NCBI GenBank assembly: GCA_022701365.1
Contig: JAKUHH010000300.1
Location: 1-11,501 of the forward strand
Direction of reading: 5' to 3'
DNA from: Mycocentrospora acerina
Lineage: Eukaryota > Ascomycota > Dothideomycetes > Pleosporales
Length of the DNA stretch: 11,501 nucleotides
Shown: in pieces, positions 1-8,609 of the stretch
How positions within the stretch are numbered: position 1 is the stretch's first letter
Layout of the letters: the number at the start of each line of letters is the position of its first letter
Translations under genes and position numbers: made by a program
Notes under the pieces: model-generated
What the model saw: only the letters and a program-made list of their open reading frames with translations
Databases searched by the model: none
What the model was told of the DNA's origin: nothing

Positions 1-21
1 AAAAAAAAAAAAAAAAAAAAA
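1..21. repeat. Poly-A homopolymer at window edge
   Basis: The window opens with 21 consecutive A residues that run directly into an open coding frame. It could be a contig-end artefact or the A-tail of a retroposon inserted into the gene. The sequence alone does not decide. If translated it would be only lysine codons, so the reliable coding sequence starts at about base 20-22. Confidence 0.8.
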
Positions 22-553
22 CTATGATGTAATTGAACAGCTATGGAGTGACTTTCGCGCCTTTCTTACCAGTATCCGAGAATGGGAACGAATTTCCCAC
101 CTCCAAGCGTCTCATCCTCTGGTATGGTCAAGGCCAAATCCTGAAATCTGGTTATTGTCGAGTTCGAACACTCTTTGGTTCGCTAATATGATGACAGCGA
201 ATAGTTTGACGCATTATTGGGCCTTTGAGATAGTCGTGAGAACGCATCTCGATTGTTTGCACCAGATTGTACATACAGCAGACGATTACAGTCTACGAAC
301 ACATATGCATACTTGCACCAAAACATTGGAAGAAAGCTCACTATTGACTTTGGCGGATATGATTTGCGATAGCACACCATATCTTTTACAGCCAGAGATG
401 AAGCTGCATGGACTTGGGTCTGCTTTCTTTGTCCTTCCCACAGCTTTGCGAGTGTACAAAAAAGAGCAAAATCTTAGTAGTAGCCGCCTTGTACGCGTTC
501 AATGGATCACTAGTCTTCTAGCCAGCAAAGGGGTTCACTTTCAATGCGAATAA
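2..553 (+). CDS. C-terminal fragment of a probable fungal-specific transcription factor (5' partial)
   Basis: The frame is open from the window edge to the TAA at 551-553, giving about 178 residues after the poly-A. There is no in-frame ATG near the left edge, so the true start lies outside the window. The features match the C-terminal regulatory half of fungal zinc-cluster (C6) factors: a W-x2-F-x-F-L segment, an alternating hydrophobic helix around 'THYWAFEIVV', a following 'ADMICDSTPYLLQPEM' helix (compare the usual 'ICRSVEYCLQ' type), a Leu/Pro 'LPTALRVY' helix, and a short C-terminal helix ending near 'LLASKGVHF'. No DNA-binding domain is in view, so the family call rests on pattern memory only. 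The gene is convergent with the RTA1-like gene across about 900 bp. Alternative: an uncharacterised fungal protein with the same helical tail. Confidence 0.55.
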   Translation, partial: KKKKKKNYDVIEQLWSDFRAFLTSIREWERISHLQASHPLVWSRPNPEIWLLSSSNTLWFANMMTANSLTHYWAFEIVVRTHLDCLHQIVHTADDYSLRTHMHTCTKTLEESSLLTLADMICDSTPYLLQPEMKLHGLGSAFFVLPTALRVYKKEQNLSSSRLVRVQWITSLLASKGVHFQCE

Positions 554-1455
554 TGGTGGATCTCTTGCGACAAATGACTCAGTGTAGACGCAAATCATAG
601 GATTATGGACAGGATAATAACGAAAGAAAACGTCGCAACGTACTACTGGAGAATGTATAGGATTATGTTCCCTTGTAAAAGGTTCCAGTAGAGTTAAATT
701 GAGATTTTGCACATATACGTGGCGCAAACTGGTTTAGGCAAGTAATGCGAAAAACACTGCAAGACGGTAAAGAGACAGGACATAAGTTATGTATACACTG
801 TTGGCGTATAGTATGCTTGATTATTTGACTTTATATTCTCATGAAACAGCAGGAAATTGTGATTAGAGACGCTTCACCTGCAGAAGCTCAGAGATTTTTG
901 AAATTGGTCATTTCTCGTTTATTTAGGCCCCCAACCTGTTACCAGCAATATTTCCTAGAGAAATATTTTACATGATTAGGGAGTGGTATCCTTTCTTATC
1001 CTGCTTATAAAGTAATTAAGTGGTACTATAAATTCTACAAGACAAGTTAGTATCTTTTACTAAGGTATTTTCGGATACAAATGGGAAGGATTGATAAGGA
1101 AAGATAAACCTTATTCTTTATGGTAGAGATTTGAGATTCATACGGGCTGTATACGCTTGCTCGTTTGTTTCTCAAATCAGTCTCAGAGTGGTTCTGAAAT
1201 TTAGCTTGCACACAAAACTGGTGATGGCATTCAAAGGATCTATGAAAGTGATTGTAAATAATTAATGCAGATTCTTCATGGAGTTCTTTTGTCGATGACT
1301 GTATTTCAAATTGTAGTTTATTAGCAAATTCTACGATAGTCTAAAATCGCCTCTCCACCAGGGGTTGAGGTTGTACATATTGCCGAGAAATTGAAATTAG
1401 CAATACTATCGCTCTGAATCGCATTGCAGATATCCAATCTGCTTTCTGCTATCGT
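554..1455. other. Intergenic region between convergent genes
   Basis: This stretch contains the 3' flanks of the transcription-factor fragment and of the RTA1-like gene. I see no RNA gene, transposon remnant or convincing coding region. The only ATG-initiated frame of note is a 44-codon ORF at 841-975, listed separately. Base composition is ordinary, with CpA and TpG retained, so RIP has not acted here. Confidence 0.6.
841..975 (+). CDS. Small ORF, 44 codons, doubtful
   Basis: An ATG-TGA frame of 44 codons, preceded by a T-rich stretch with a TATATT-like motif. The first 28 residues (starting MKQQEIVIRDASPAEAQ) loosely resemble the beta-strand and helix opening of GNAT acetyltransferases ('IR-A-ADA--'). 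The frame ends far too early for that fold, and I found no continuation in the other frames. It may be a chance ORF or the relic of a truncated gene. Confidence 0.12.
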   Translation: MKQQEIVIRDASPAEAQRFLKLVISRLFRPPTCYQQYFLEKYFT

Positions 1456-2421
1456 TCACTTCCTGTGATGCCTTAAGGGAATAGCGTCGGCTTCTGATAA
1501 GGGACTGAATCCCGTCCTAGCAATGGACTTGAAAAGTTTACCTGGATGAACTATTGCGAAGCAAATTGCAGTCAAAACCAGTAACGACGCATCAAAAATA
1601 TACATCAGCGCCTCGATTTTGTATATGGAGCCTCCTGCACCCTCCACGAACTCGATGAATCGAAAAAGACTTCTGAATACAATAAGCATACTCACTGCGT
1701 AAAGTATCCAGACAACTCGTTTCCATTGTACATTTTGCCTTTCAGAAATAGCAGTAGGTTCCCTATCAAGTCTTCGGTGTAAAACTGCAGTCATTACAAG
1801 GAAGACTGCAAAAGCGCAAAGTTGGATAGCAAGCCCTCCCATGACAATTTGCATCCCTTTTCTTGCTCCCTCCGCTCCACTTGCCTGCGCCGCAGACCCC
1901 ATAATCTGGCACACAAAGCTCACAATATCGATAGTAATGTAAATCTTAGATATCCAGCCTGACCTGATGATGGAGTGTCCTTCAGCATCAAGGCCACGAA
2001 TTATTCGACTAAGTGTCATGTACACGGTCGCTGCGAGTAGGGGTGCAGAACCGAGGATGAGCATCATCTGGATGAGATAAGGTGTTCCGTTGCGAATGTT
2101 CTGGCTGGCCCATGCTCGTCCATAATATCCTGCTGCCTCACCTGAGAGACAAGAGTCAGCTTAAGCTGATAGATTGAGAGACGATCAGCTGGGCGCCTTA
2201 CCTATACATCCGAGAACGAATGGCGTGAAGTACCAGCTTCGATAAATGATCATAAGTACGCAATGAGTTATGGCCGCTATCCCAAACAATGCGACGAACG
2301 TCCAGCCAGCACCAGCTGAAGGAACATAGGGGAAGAGGTCGAAATCAGCGATACCGCGAGATGTGATGTGGAGTAAGTTCATATTTTCTGATGAAGTTTT
2401 TGAGTAACGAACGGTGGGCAT
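1456..2421 (-). CDS. RTA1-like seven-transmembrane protein (lipid-translocating exporter family)
   Basis: Two exons, 2421-2202 and 2141-1456, are joined by a 60-bp intron (2201-2142) with donor GTAAGG, branch point GCTGAC and acceptor CAG. The product is 301 residues, usual for RTA1 proteins. Joining the exons rebuilds the family signature across the splice: 'LFPYVPS' at about 29-35, 'YRSWYFTPF' at 60-68, 'GEAAGYYGRAW' at 74-84 and 'GTPYLIQ' at 92-98. Then come 'APLLAATVYM' near 106-115, 'IYITIDIVSF' near 140, 'RSLFRFIEF' near 230-238 and 'YIFDASLL' near 254. About seven hydrophobic helices are visible, with a short basic C-terminal tail. Known members are fungal-specific membrane proteins linked to lipid movement and resistance to toxic compounds such as 7-aminocholesterol. 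The substrate here is unknown. Start choice: the ATG at 2421 is the first after an in-frame stop at 2487-2485 but has T at -3. The ATG at 2382 (residue 14) has A at -3 and may be the real start. Confidence 0.93.
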
Positions 2422-2505
2422 GCAAACAGCTGGGAATTGTAGCAACAAATGTTGATGATAATTCAATCTTCCGGACAGATCTTGTCATTCACGTACGTCG
2501 ATCCA

Positions 2506-2511
2506 TTTATA
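2506..2511 (-). promoter_or_regulatory. TATA-like box of the RTA1-like gene
   Basis: TATAAA on the minus strand, 85 bp upstream of the ATG at 2421 and 124 bp upstream of the ATG at 2382. Both spacings are plausible for a filamentous-fungal core promoter. The assignment is by position and consensus only. Confidence 0.35.
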
Positions 2512-3250
2512 TTCGTATCATAGGCGTGAAAGTATTGACTCCGTACCAGGAGCTAGGCCAAGTATGAGTGAAGATTGTTTCCAAGTTATGCCTGGCCTGT
2601 GTTCTGCCGCTTTGAAACTGTGAAATGGAACACTGGAGAACGCGCAAAATCAGGAATATGGAGCATTCAGTAGCAGTTATCAAGCTTTTCCTGAACTGGG
2701 CAGCCTAAAAGACTAATAAACTTATCACTTTGGACTGAACGGCTCTAATGTGCCAGGATAAGGCTGCAGCTTGAAATCCCAAGCTGTAAAAGGCCCGCAA
2801 AGCTTTGGAGGCTTTGGGGGCTTCGCGATCACAGTACGAAGCAGTTAGTTGCACTTAAAGTATTGCAACTGAGATGAGCGGCGTGTATCATCATTTCCAA
2901 CGCTGATGCTGACCACAACATATCCGTCAACTATGAGCTGGTCACTTAGAGCTTTTTGTCTGATATGCTAGCAATGGGACATTTCGTGGTATGGTCCGGA
3001 CGACCGCGTATTGGATGCGAAATACGCAAGTTTGCGAGGACAGATTGTTGTTATTGGTTACAAGAGCTTCCGCTACTACACCGCACGGAGCTTACGTCCA
3101 AGCGTACTGATCATAATGACCTTGCGCTGGTGTGGCCGTTAGCCGATTCCAGTATAACGGCGCAAAATTCTGACAGATTAGACTTGTGGATACTCTTCTG
3201 GTAGATCCGTTGTTCTGATGTCATTTGAAAAATAGCAATAGAGAAAATTG

Positions 3251-3257
3251 TATTTAA
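3251..3257 (+). promoter_or_regulatory. TATA-like box of the carboxylesterase gene
   Basis: TATTTAA lies about 145 bp upstream of the esterase ATG. It is followed by a pyrimidine-rich stretch (about 3290-3320) of the type often found around fungal transcription start sites. The assignment is by position and consensus only. Confidence 0.35.
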
Positions 3258-3400
3258 GAACGCCCTTTAATATCTCGTTGCGTTGAGCAACCTTTCGTCC
3301 ACTTTTCGTAATTTCTTTATCGTACAAGTCGATTCGGTCAGCTGCCTCAGTAATTTACAACTCGTAGTTATCAGCACTCTCTAGTCTGCTTGGCATAATT

Positions 3401-5160
3401 ATGAAGCTGCTTCCAGCCACACTTCTCTTAGGCGCAGTCTATGCGCAAAATTCAATATTGCCAGTAGTCGATCTTGGATACGAGATTCATCAAGCTGCTA
3501 GCTTTCATGTAAATATATTTTGATTTTAGATATACAACACTAATATTTGGCAGAGGGCTGGAAATTTTTTCAACTTTACCAATATCCGATACGCTGCGCC
3601 TCCAATTGGTAATCTACGTTTCGCGCCTCCTCAAGCTCCTCACGAAGATCGGTCATCTGTAAACAATGGCAGTACCCCAAGGTACGCACACACTTTTAGC
3701 ATAATTTTGCATGATTACAAAGTGTTAGTACTAACCAAAGTAGGATGTGCCCACAGGCAAACCCAGGATGGTCACAAGAAGCCCTCTCTTACGGCACTAG
3801 TCGTTTGCTAGGGGTACCCTACAACATCACCCAGCCTTATACACCATCAGGCGCGAACTCAAGCAGTGCAGTTCCAGCACAGGACCCTAGCGAGACTGAA
3901 GACTGTCTTTTTCTGGACGTTTTCGTTCCTGAGAACATTCTAAGTAAGTCAGACCAAGGGTTTGGTGCTCCTGTCCTTGTTTGGATCTATGGTGGCGGCT
4001 ACACAATTGGTTCCAAGACCAACGACCCTGCGGGACTGCTCGCTGCCTCTGGTAATTCATCAATTGGCGAAGTGATTTACGTCGCTTTAAATTATCGACT
4101 TGGTGTCCTTGGATTCTTGGCTGGCCCTACTTTTAACGTTGAAGGTGGTGTTTCTAACGTTGGACTGTATGATCAGCGATTTGCCCTTGAGTGGGTTCAG
4201 AAGTACATTCACCTTTTTGGAGGAGACAAAAATCGTGTCACAGTTTTTGGCGAAAGCGCAGGTGGAGGAAGCATTATGCATCAGATTACTGCATACGGAG
4301 GTACAAAGGGCAAGATACCCTTTCAACAAGCTGTCCCTCAAAGTCCTGGTTGGTTTCCAGTTCAGTCTAATTTACAGACGGAGAGCACGTATCAAAAACT
4401 CCTAAGTCTGACAAACACTACTTCCCTTGCGGATCTTCGTGCTTTGCCCTCAGAAGCGATCATCCGCGCCAACGCCCAGCAAATCATCTATGATTCGCCA
4501 TACGGCAGGTACACTTATGGTCCAGTTGTAGATGGCAATTTTGTACCACTTCAGCCAGGACAACTTCTTGCACAAGGGCGATTTGACAAGGATGTTCGTG
4601 TTATGGTTGGCCACAACGCAGATGAGGGAGCATACTTCACTCCGACATCGGTTCAGTCAGATGAGACACTGCGAGCTTATTTGAGGGGGCTGTTCCCAGT
4701 CACACCGCAGCAAATCATTGATTACGTTACAACAACTTTGTATCCGCCAGTTTTCGACGGGTCTTACCCGTACCGCGACCAGTACTCTCGGGCGGCTTTG
4801 CTTGTCTCCGAGGGCATTTTTACGTGCAATACCAATTATTTGTCGACCGGTCTCAGCAACAGAACCTATTCTTATTTATTCGCGGTTCCTCCAGCTCTTC
4901 ATGGGCTTGACATAGCCTACACTTACTTCACTGGTGGTCCTCCATCGTTTTCGGTCTCTAATGTAACCATTGCATCTGCCATACAAGAGTTTATCACGAG
5001 CTTTGCCAAGAAAGGTCACCCAGCTGCAGACGGTATTCGTACATTCAACATGTATGGACCAAGTGCATCAGTTTTGAAGCTTAATAATACAGGTATTGAT
5101 GTGGTACGCGATAGTAACGCGAACAAGCGCTGTAATTGGTGGCAAAAGGCTTTGTTTTAA
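3401..5160 (+). CDS. Secreted type-B carboxylesterase/lipase (alpha/beta-hydrolase, COesterase family)
   Basis: Three exons, 3401-3508, 3554-3681 and 3744-5160, give 550 residues, the usual family length. Intron 1 (45 bp) is GTAAAT...CAG with a CTAAT branch site; intron 2 (62 bp) is GTACGC...TAG with TACTAAC. The start ATG has A at -3. Residues 1-15 (MKLLPATLLLGAVYA) form a signal peptide, so the enzyme is probably secreted. Family blocks appear in order: 'NFTNIRYAAPPIG' (43-55), 'EDCLFLDV' (131-138), the oxyanion-hole 'GGGY' (162-165), the nucleophile elbow 'GESAGG' with Ser250, 'NADEG' with acid Glu373, and 'LHGLD' with His465. Cys81/Cys133 and Cys440/Cys542 suit the conserved disulfides, and several N-glycosylation sequons are present. 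The catalytic triad is complete, so the enzyme should hydrolyse carboxylic esters; its substrate cannot be told. Its 3' end lies about 550 bp from a RIP-mutated transposon nest. Confidence 0.95.
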
Positions 5161-5713
5161 CAAGATTGGATGAACTAAATTATTTCCTAACTAACATGAG
5201 GTGTGATCCAGCGTCTAAATTGTACTTATATAGGTATCGCGTGAGGGTTGTTAATCCTCTTTAGGTTTTGAAGACCCTCCCAACTACAATTTCAACTATT
5301 CTAATCTTCTTCTGAATAGTGTTTTACAAAGCAAACATCTGTTTATAAATTAAGTTTAAATTTTTTTAGTCTTATCTGCACTTTCTTTTCACATTTTTTA
5401 GTTTGTATAATTAGACTTCCTAAACTAAAGTTTATGTCAGCTAATACAAGATAAGGAACGTAATTACCTAATTCTAATATATTGTGTGTAAGACATACAC
5501 TTTTGAGGAAATAATAGATACCTCTAATAGATTTTTTTACATAATGCTTTCTTTTAATCTATCTACAGAGGAACTTAGAAATATCAAAATTAGGTAAAGA
5601 AAAGTAATCAAAATATCTTTGTAAAACGATATTGTTTTAAAGATTAGAGAATTAGAATAAACTTTAAAACTCATTACAAAGTAGGCATTAATTTTACATA
5701 TTATTGTTAATAC
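5161..5713. other. AT-rich transition zone, no gene seen
   Basis: Downstream of the esterase stop the sequence quickly becomes AT-rich with A and T runs, but it keeps a fair number of CpA dinucleotides. This differs from the TAG/CTA/TTA-dominated sequence beyond 5714. I see no coding frame, LTR or RNA gene. It includes the esterase 3' flank and a small perfect palindrome (TAAACT-AA-AGTTTA, 5421-5434). It probably marks the boundary between the gene-bearing block and the RIP-affected block. Confidence 0.55.
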
Positions 5714-5858
5714 TGTTAGTAATATAATCTGTAAGTAAACAATTAGGAGGAACTTATTGTATTATTAAGAGTATAGGACTTAGAGACTGTATAGGAGTTA
5801 AGTGCTTACGTGTGAGCACACGTGCTTGCACCTGTGCGCTCTTAGGCGTAGGCTAACA
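5714..5858 (-). repeat. Probable 3' LTR of the Copia element (145 bp)
   Basis: Read on the minus strand, the LTR starts TGTTAGCC at 5858 and ends CTAACA at 5714, a 6-bp terminal inverted repeat. A polypurine tract (AAGGGGG) sits two bases before the start. Heavy RIP-type composition also begins near 5714. The two-base offset (TGTG versus TGTT) leaves the exact start at 5858 or 5860. The other LTR is outside the window, so identity between LTRs cannot be tested. Confidence 0.55.
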
Positions 5859-5860
5859 CA

Positions 5861-5868
5861 CCCCCTTA
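5861..5868 (-). other. Copia polypurine tract
   Basis: The minus strand reads TAAGGGGG directly before the TG of the proposed LTR. This is the position and composition expected for the primer of plus-strand DNA synthesis. Confidence 0.5.
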
Positions 5869-6063
5869 GCTTAAGTGCTGTATAGCAGAGTAAGAGGTAG
5901 ATAACTAAGCTAAGATAATATATAAAATAAGTAGATAAGTAACTGCTCTTTAATATAAGAGTAATAATTTAAGTAAGTATTTCTAGCTAATTAGTGTTTA
6001 CAGGGTAGGCTAGTGTTACCTAGGAAGCTCCTATTAGTTAGATCCTAGATCTCCTGCGTGTGC

Positions 6064-8609
6064 CTATGCCTTAAGCTGTGTAGTAAGGTTAGTAAGGCCT
6101 AGCTAGTATAAGAAGCTAGCATGCTTTTATTTACTAAAGATTTTAGTAAAGCTATTAGCAGGCATCTCTGCTGTAGGCTTCTAGTTAACCTAGAGCCTGC
6201 CTTAAGCTACCTCTTAGTGTATCTATTAATAATATATATTAACATGCTTAAGCTTAGTTTATAGCTGCTTAGCTGCTCTAGTTACTATAGTAACTATTTA
6301 TTAATTATTATACTACAGTTATAGTATAAACTGTAGGTTAATTTAAATAGATTTAAATAGTTATTACTACTATATTATCTTAGAGCCTATAAGTAATAGT
6401 TAGAGAAGCTCTACTTTTATTATTAATTTAGTAACTAAGCATTATATAGTAACTTTCTAGTTAATTAGTAAGCTATATAGCTTAAATAGATAGCCTTAAG
6501 AGCTCTTGTGTGTCTTAAGTTTAATAGTATAGGCTGTATTAGATGCTCTATAGAATAAAGGCTCTTGCAGAGGCTAAGATTATAGTTAAGCTTAAGGCTT
6601 ATAGTATAGCTTATAGTATAGCTTATAGTAAGCTTATTTTAAGATACTAGTAATACTATCTTATTAATCTGCAATTGCTTAGATAGATAGATTCTTTGTC
6701 CTAATTAAGTATCTCTAAATGTAATAAGTAATATGTAGATACTTCTGCCTTAGGTTCTGCAGGTAACATGTAAGCAGTAAGTAAGCTCTAGAAATATCTA
6801 GTCTAGTTAATATTAAGATATAAGTAAGAGAGCTTATTATCTGCTAATACTGCTGTCTTTAGATAGCACTAGGCTCCTCTAAGGATAGTAAGAAACTGTT
6901 TTCCTTAAGTAGTATATTAAGATAGTGTCTTAATACTAGTCTTAAGTTTAATTTTAAGGCTATTTTATTAATAAATAAGTCTTATATTAGATAGATAGAC
7001 TAAGCAGCTCTATTATATATTACTTAAATTCCTAGGAACTACTTAAGCTTACTAAGCTTGCAGATATTATATATGCTAAGTAGCTGCCTACAAAAGGCAT
7101 TATATATTATCTAGTATTATATATATACTAACACTACTATATTATTAACATAGAAGAAGACTATTAGTTAATTATTAGTAAAAAGATAAAGAGCTCCTAG
7201 TACTAGCTTTAGCTTTAGCTTCTGCAGTATTACTAATAGCTCTTAGTACTATAGCAGTAGAGCTTCTTTTAGGCTATATAGTGCTTATAGCAGGAGTAGC
7301 AATTCTCTATATTTATAAGCATAGCCCTCTAGTGTGCAGTAATATAGCTTATGTAGTAGCTTAGTGTTAAGAAATACATTTATAGCATTAAATTAGTACA
7401 TCTATAAGTTAAAAGCTGCTGCTATAGCTATTAGAGCTCTAAAGGTCTTAATTACTAGTATAGTAGTATATATTTCTCTCTAGTGCTCTTAGAGATTACC
7501 TCTAACATATAGCCTTACCTTATATTAATAGAGATAGCTAACTTTATTAAATTTATAAGTAAATACCTACATAAGAGGTAGAATCTTAGTGTCTGCTAAT
7601 GCTGTTGTAGTCTCTGTTTTCTAAAAATAGTATTTCTCCTAGCAGCTATTAATCTCTATTTAAGTAGCTTGTTTAAACTCCTTACTAAATAAATATATAC
7701 TAAGCTCTTTCTAATACTTTAGTAGTAAAGGCAGCTAGTCTTAATAAAGTTAGTGCTCTAGTAGCTTACTTAATAGCTTTACAAAAGCTTATAGATTTAT
7801 AGCTGTTATAAATAAGTAATAGTAAGCTACTAGAGCTTAGTACTAACTTATTTAAGTTCTAGTCTGTTTTCTAGTAACTATATTACTTATGCTAATCTTA
7901 AGATTATTGCTTAGTAGTGCGTTGTTGCTTTTACTGTTACTGTTATCTAATGTGTGTTTAGATAGTTCTGCTAGTAGTATTAATAGAAGCCTTAAGCTTA
8001 AGCCTTATAGTTAGCTTTAACTTAAGCTTAAGATAAAAGCTTATTAAGTGCTTAGTTAGTACATATTAATGTTGTTAAATATTTCTTTATTACTTTCCTT
8101 CTCTTATAGCAGCTTATTTTAAGCTTGCTCTTAAGTAAGTAGTTACTTACTATCTTATTAATTTAATTGATCTAGTATTTGTAGATCTAGTATTTATAGA
8201 TAGCTTAGTTCCTTAGCTATCTCTACTATATATCTTTCTGTTTTTTATACTAGCTTAGTATTATCTATCTCTACTACATAAACCTAGGCTGTATTTTAGT
8301 AGTCTAGTTAACTTAGTAGTAGCAGCTTATTAATCTTAACCTCTAGAGCTTATTATTAAATAATATTAAGCACTTTAATCTCTTCTTATAAGATAGTCTC
8401 TCTCTTAGCCTGCTACTTACTGTTATAGAGCTTGTTATGCTAGAATAGCATATCTCTTACTTAAATAATATAGCCTGTCCTAGGTAGCTATATCCTAAAG
8501 ATGTTAGTTAAGTTATTGCCTAGTAAGTAACCTAGAAAGGCCCTAGCTTCTAGCTTATTTACTAATTAAAGCTTCTTATTAAGCATATATGCCTTGCAGC
8601 TAATAGGAG
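6064..8609 (-). pseudogene. Copia pol remnant: integrase C-terminus, reverse transcriptase, RNase H
   Basis: The pol frame (codons starting at minus-strand positions divisible by 3) runs from the insertion point to a stop near 6064-6066. At 8200-8609 is the region after the integrase core ('KAYMLNKKL', 'FLGYLLG' and 'TNIFRI' type blocks). At about 7100-7650 is reverse transcriptase, with a 'VRGNL' block near 7490-7509, an 'FNAINVFLN' block near 7360-7400, and the catalytic YVDD box changed to YVNN at 7141-7152. A 'TRLDIS' block (TRPDI type) follows at about 6790-6807. At 6095-6560 is RNase H, with 'SSQGYLFKLY', 'TKLKHVNI', 'PTAEMPA' and 'QKHASFLIQLGL'. Internal stops are TAA/TAG, as expected from CAA, CAG and TGG under RIP. 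It is non-functional. Confidence 0.9.
6597..6632. repeat. Three tandem copies of a 12-bp unit
   Basis: The unit GCTTATAGTATA occurs at 6597-6608 and 6609-6620, with a third, slightly diverged copy at 6621-6632. The unit is four codons long and lies in frame in the Copia pol, between the 'TRLDIS' block and RNase H, reading as a repeated Leu-Tyr-Tyr-Lys. Confidence 0.85.

Larger units (their letters stand above)
2422..3400. other. Divergent intergenic (bidirectional promoter) region
   Basis: This roughly 1 kb holds the promoters of the RTA1-like gene (leftward) and the carboxylesterase (rightward). Composition is ordinary. I see no credible coding frame; one open stretch at 2956-3204 has no ATG at its start and no recognisable product. 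Visible sites are TATA-like motifs on each side, a CGG-N4-CCG inverted repeat at 2997-3006, and a short GCTTTGG repeat near 2801-2820. Confidence 0.6.
5714..8609 (-). mobile_element. RIP-degraded Ty1/Copia retrotransposon, 3' part
   Basis: On the minus strand the order is integrase C-terminal region, reverse transcriptase, RNase H, polypurine tract, LTR, which is the Copia 3' half. All recognised pol blocks from 8609 to about 6064 lie in one reading frame, interrupted by TAA/TAG codons where Gln or Trp is expected. The element stops abruptly at 8609, where the LTR of a Gypsy element begins. The missing 5' part (integrase core, gag, 5' LTR) should lie to the right of that insertion, outside this window. 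RIP is heavy: bases 6541-6600, for example, hold 8 TpA against 1 CpA and no CpG. Confidence 0.88.

Noticed and set aside
518..727. Minus-strand open frame of about 69 codons
   Set aside because: It begins with TTG rather than ATG, has no recognisable motif, and overlaps the end of the transcription-factor fragment.
2956..3204. Plus-strand open frame of about 82 codons between the two divergent genes
   Set aside because: It starts at TTG, has no family resemblance or splice context, and lies in the promoter region.
3509..3529. Alternative acceptor TTTTAG giving a 21-bp intron in the esterase
   Set aside because: It is too short to be spliced. The CAG at 3551-3553 has a branch site and preserves the family sequence.
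4087..4405. Open frames on both strands within the esterase
   Set aside because: They are shadows of esterase exon 3, whose frame carries the full set of catalytic motifs.
4718..4915. Second open frame within esterase exon 3
   Set aside because: An alternative-frame shadow with no independent motif.
5788..6002. Alternative Copia LTR with TGTA...TACA ends
   Set aside because: No purine tract lies next to its start. The TGTTAG...CTAACA pair at 5714-5858 has a flanking AAGGGGG tract and coincides with the onset of heavy RIP.
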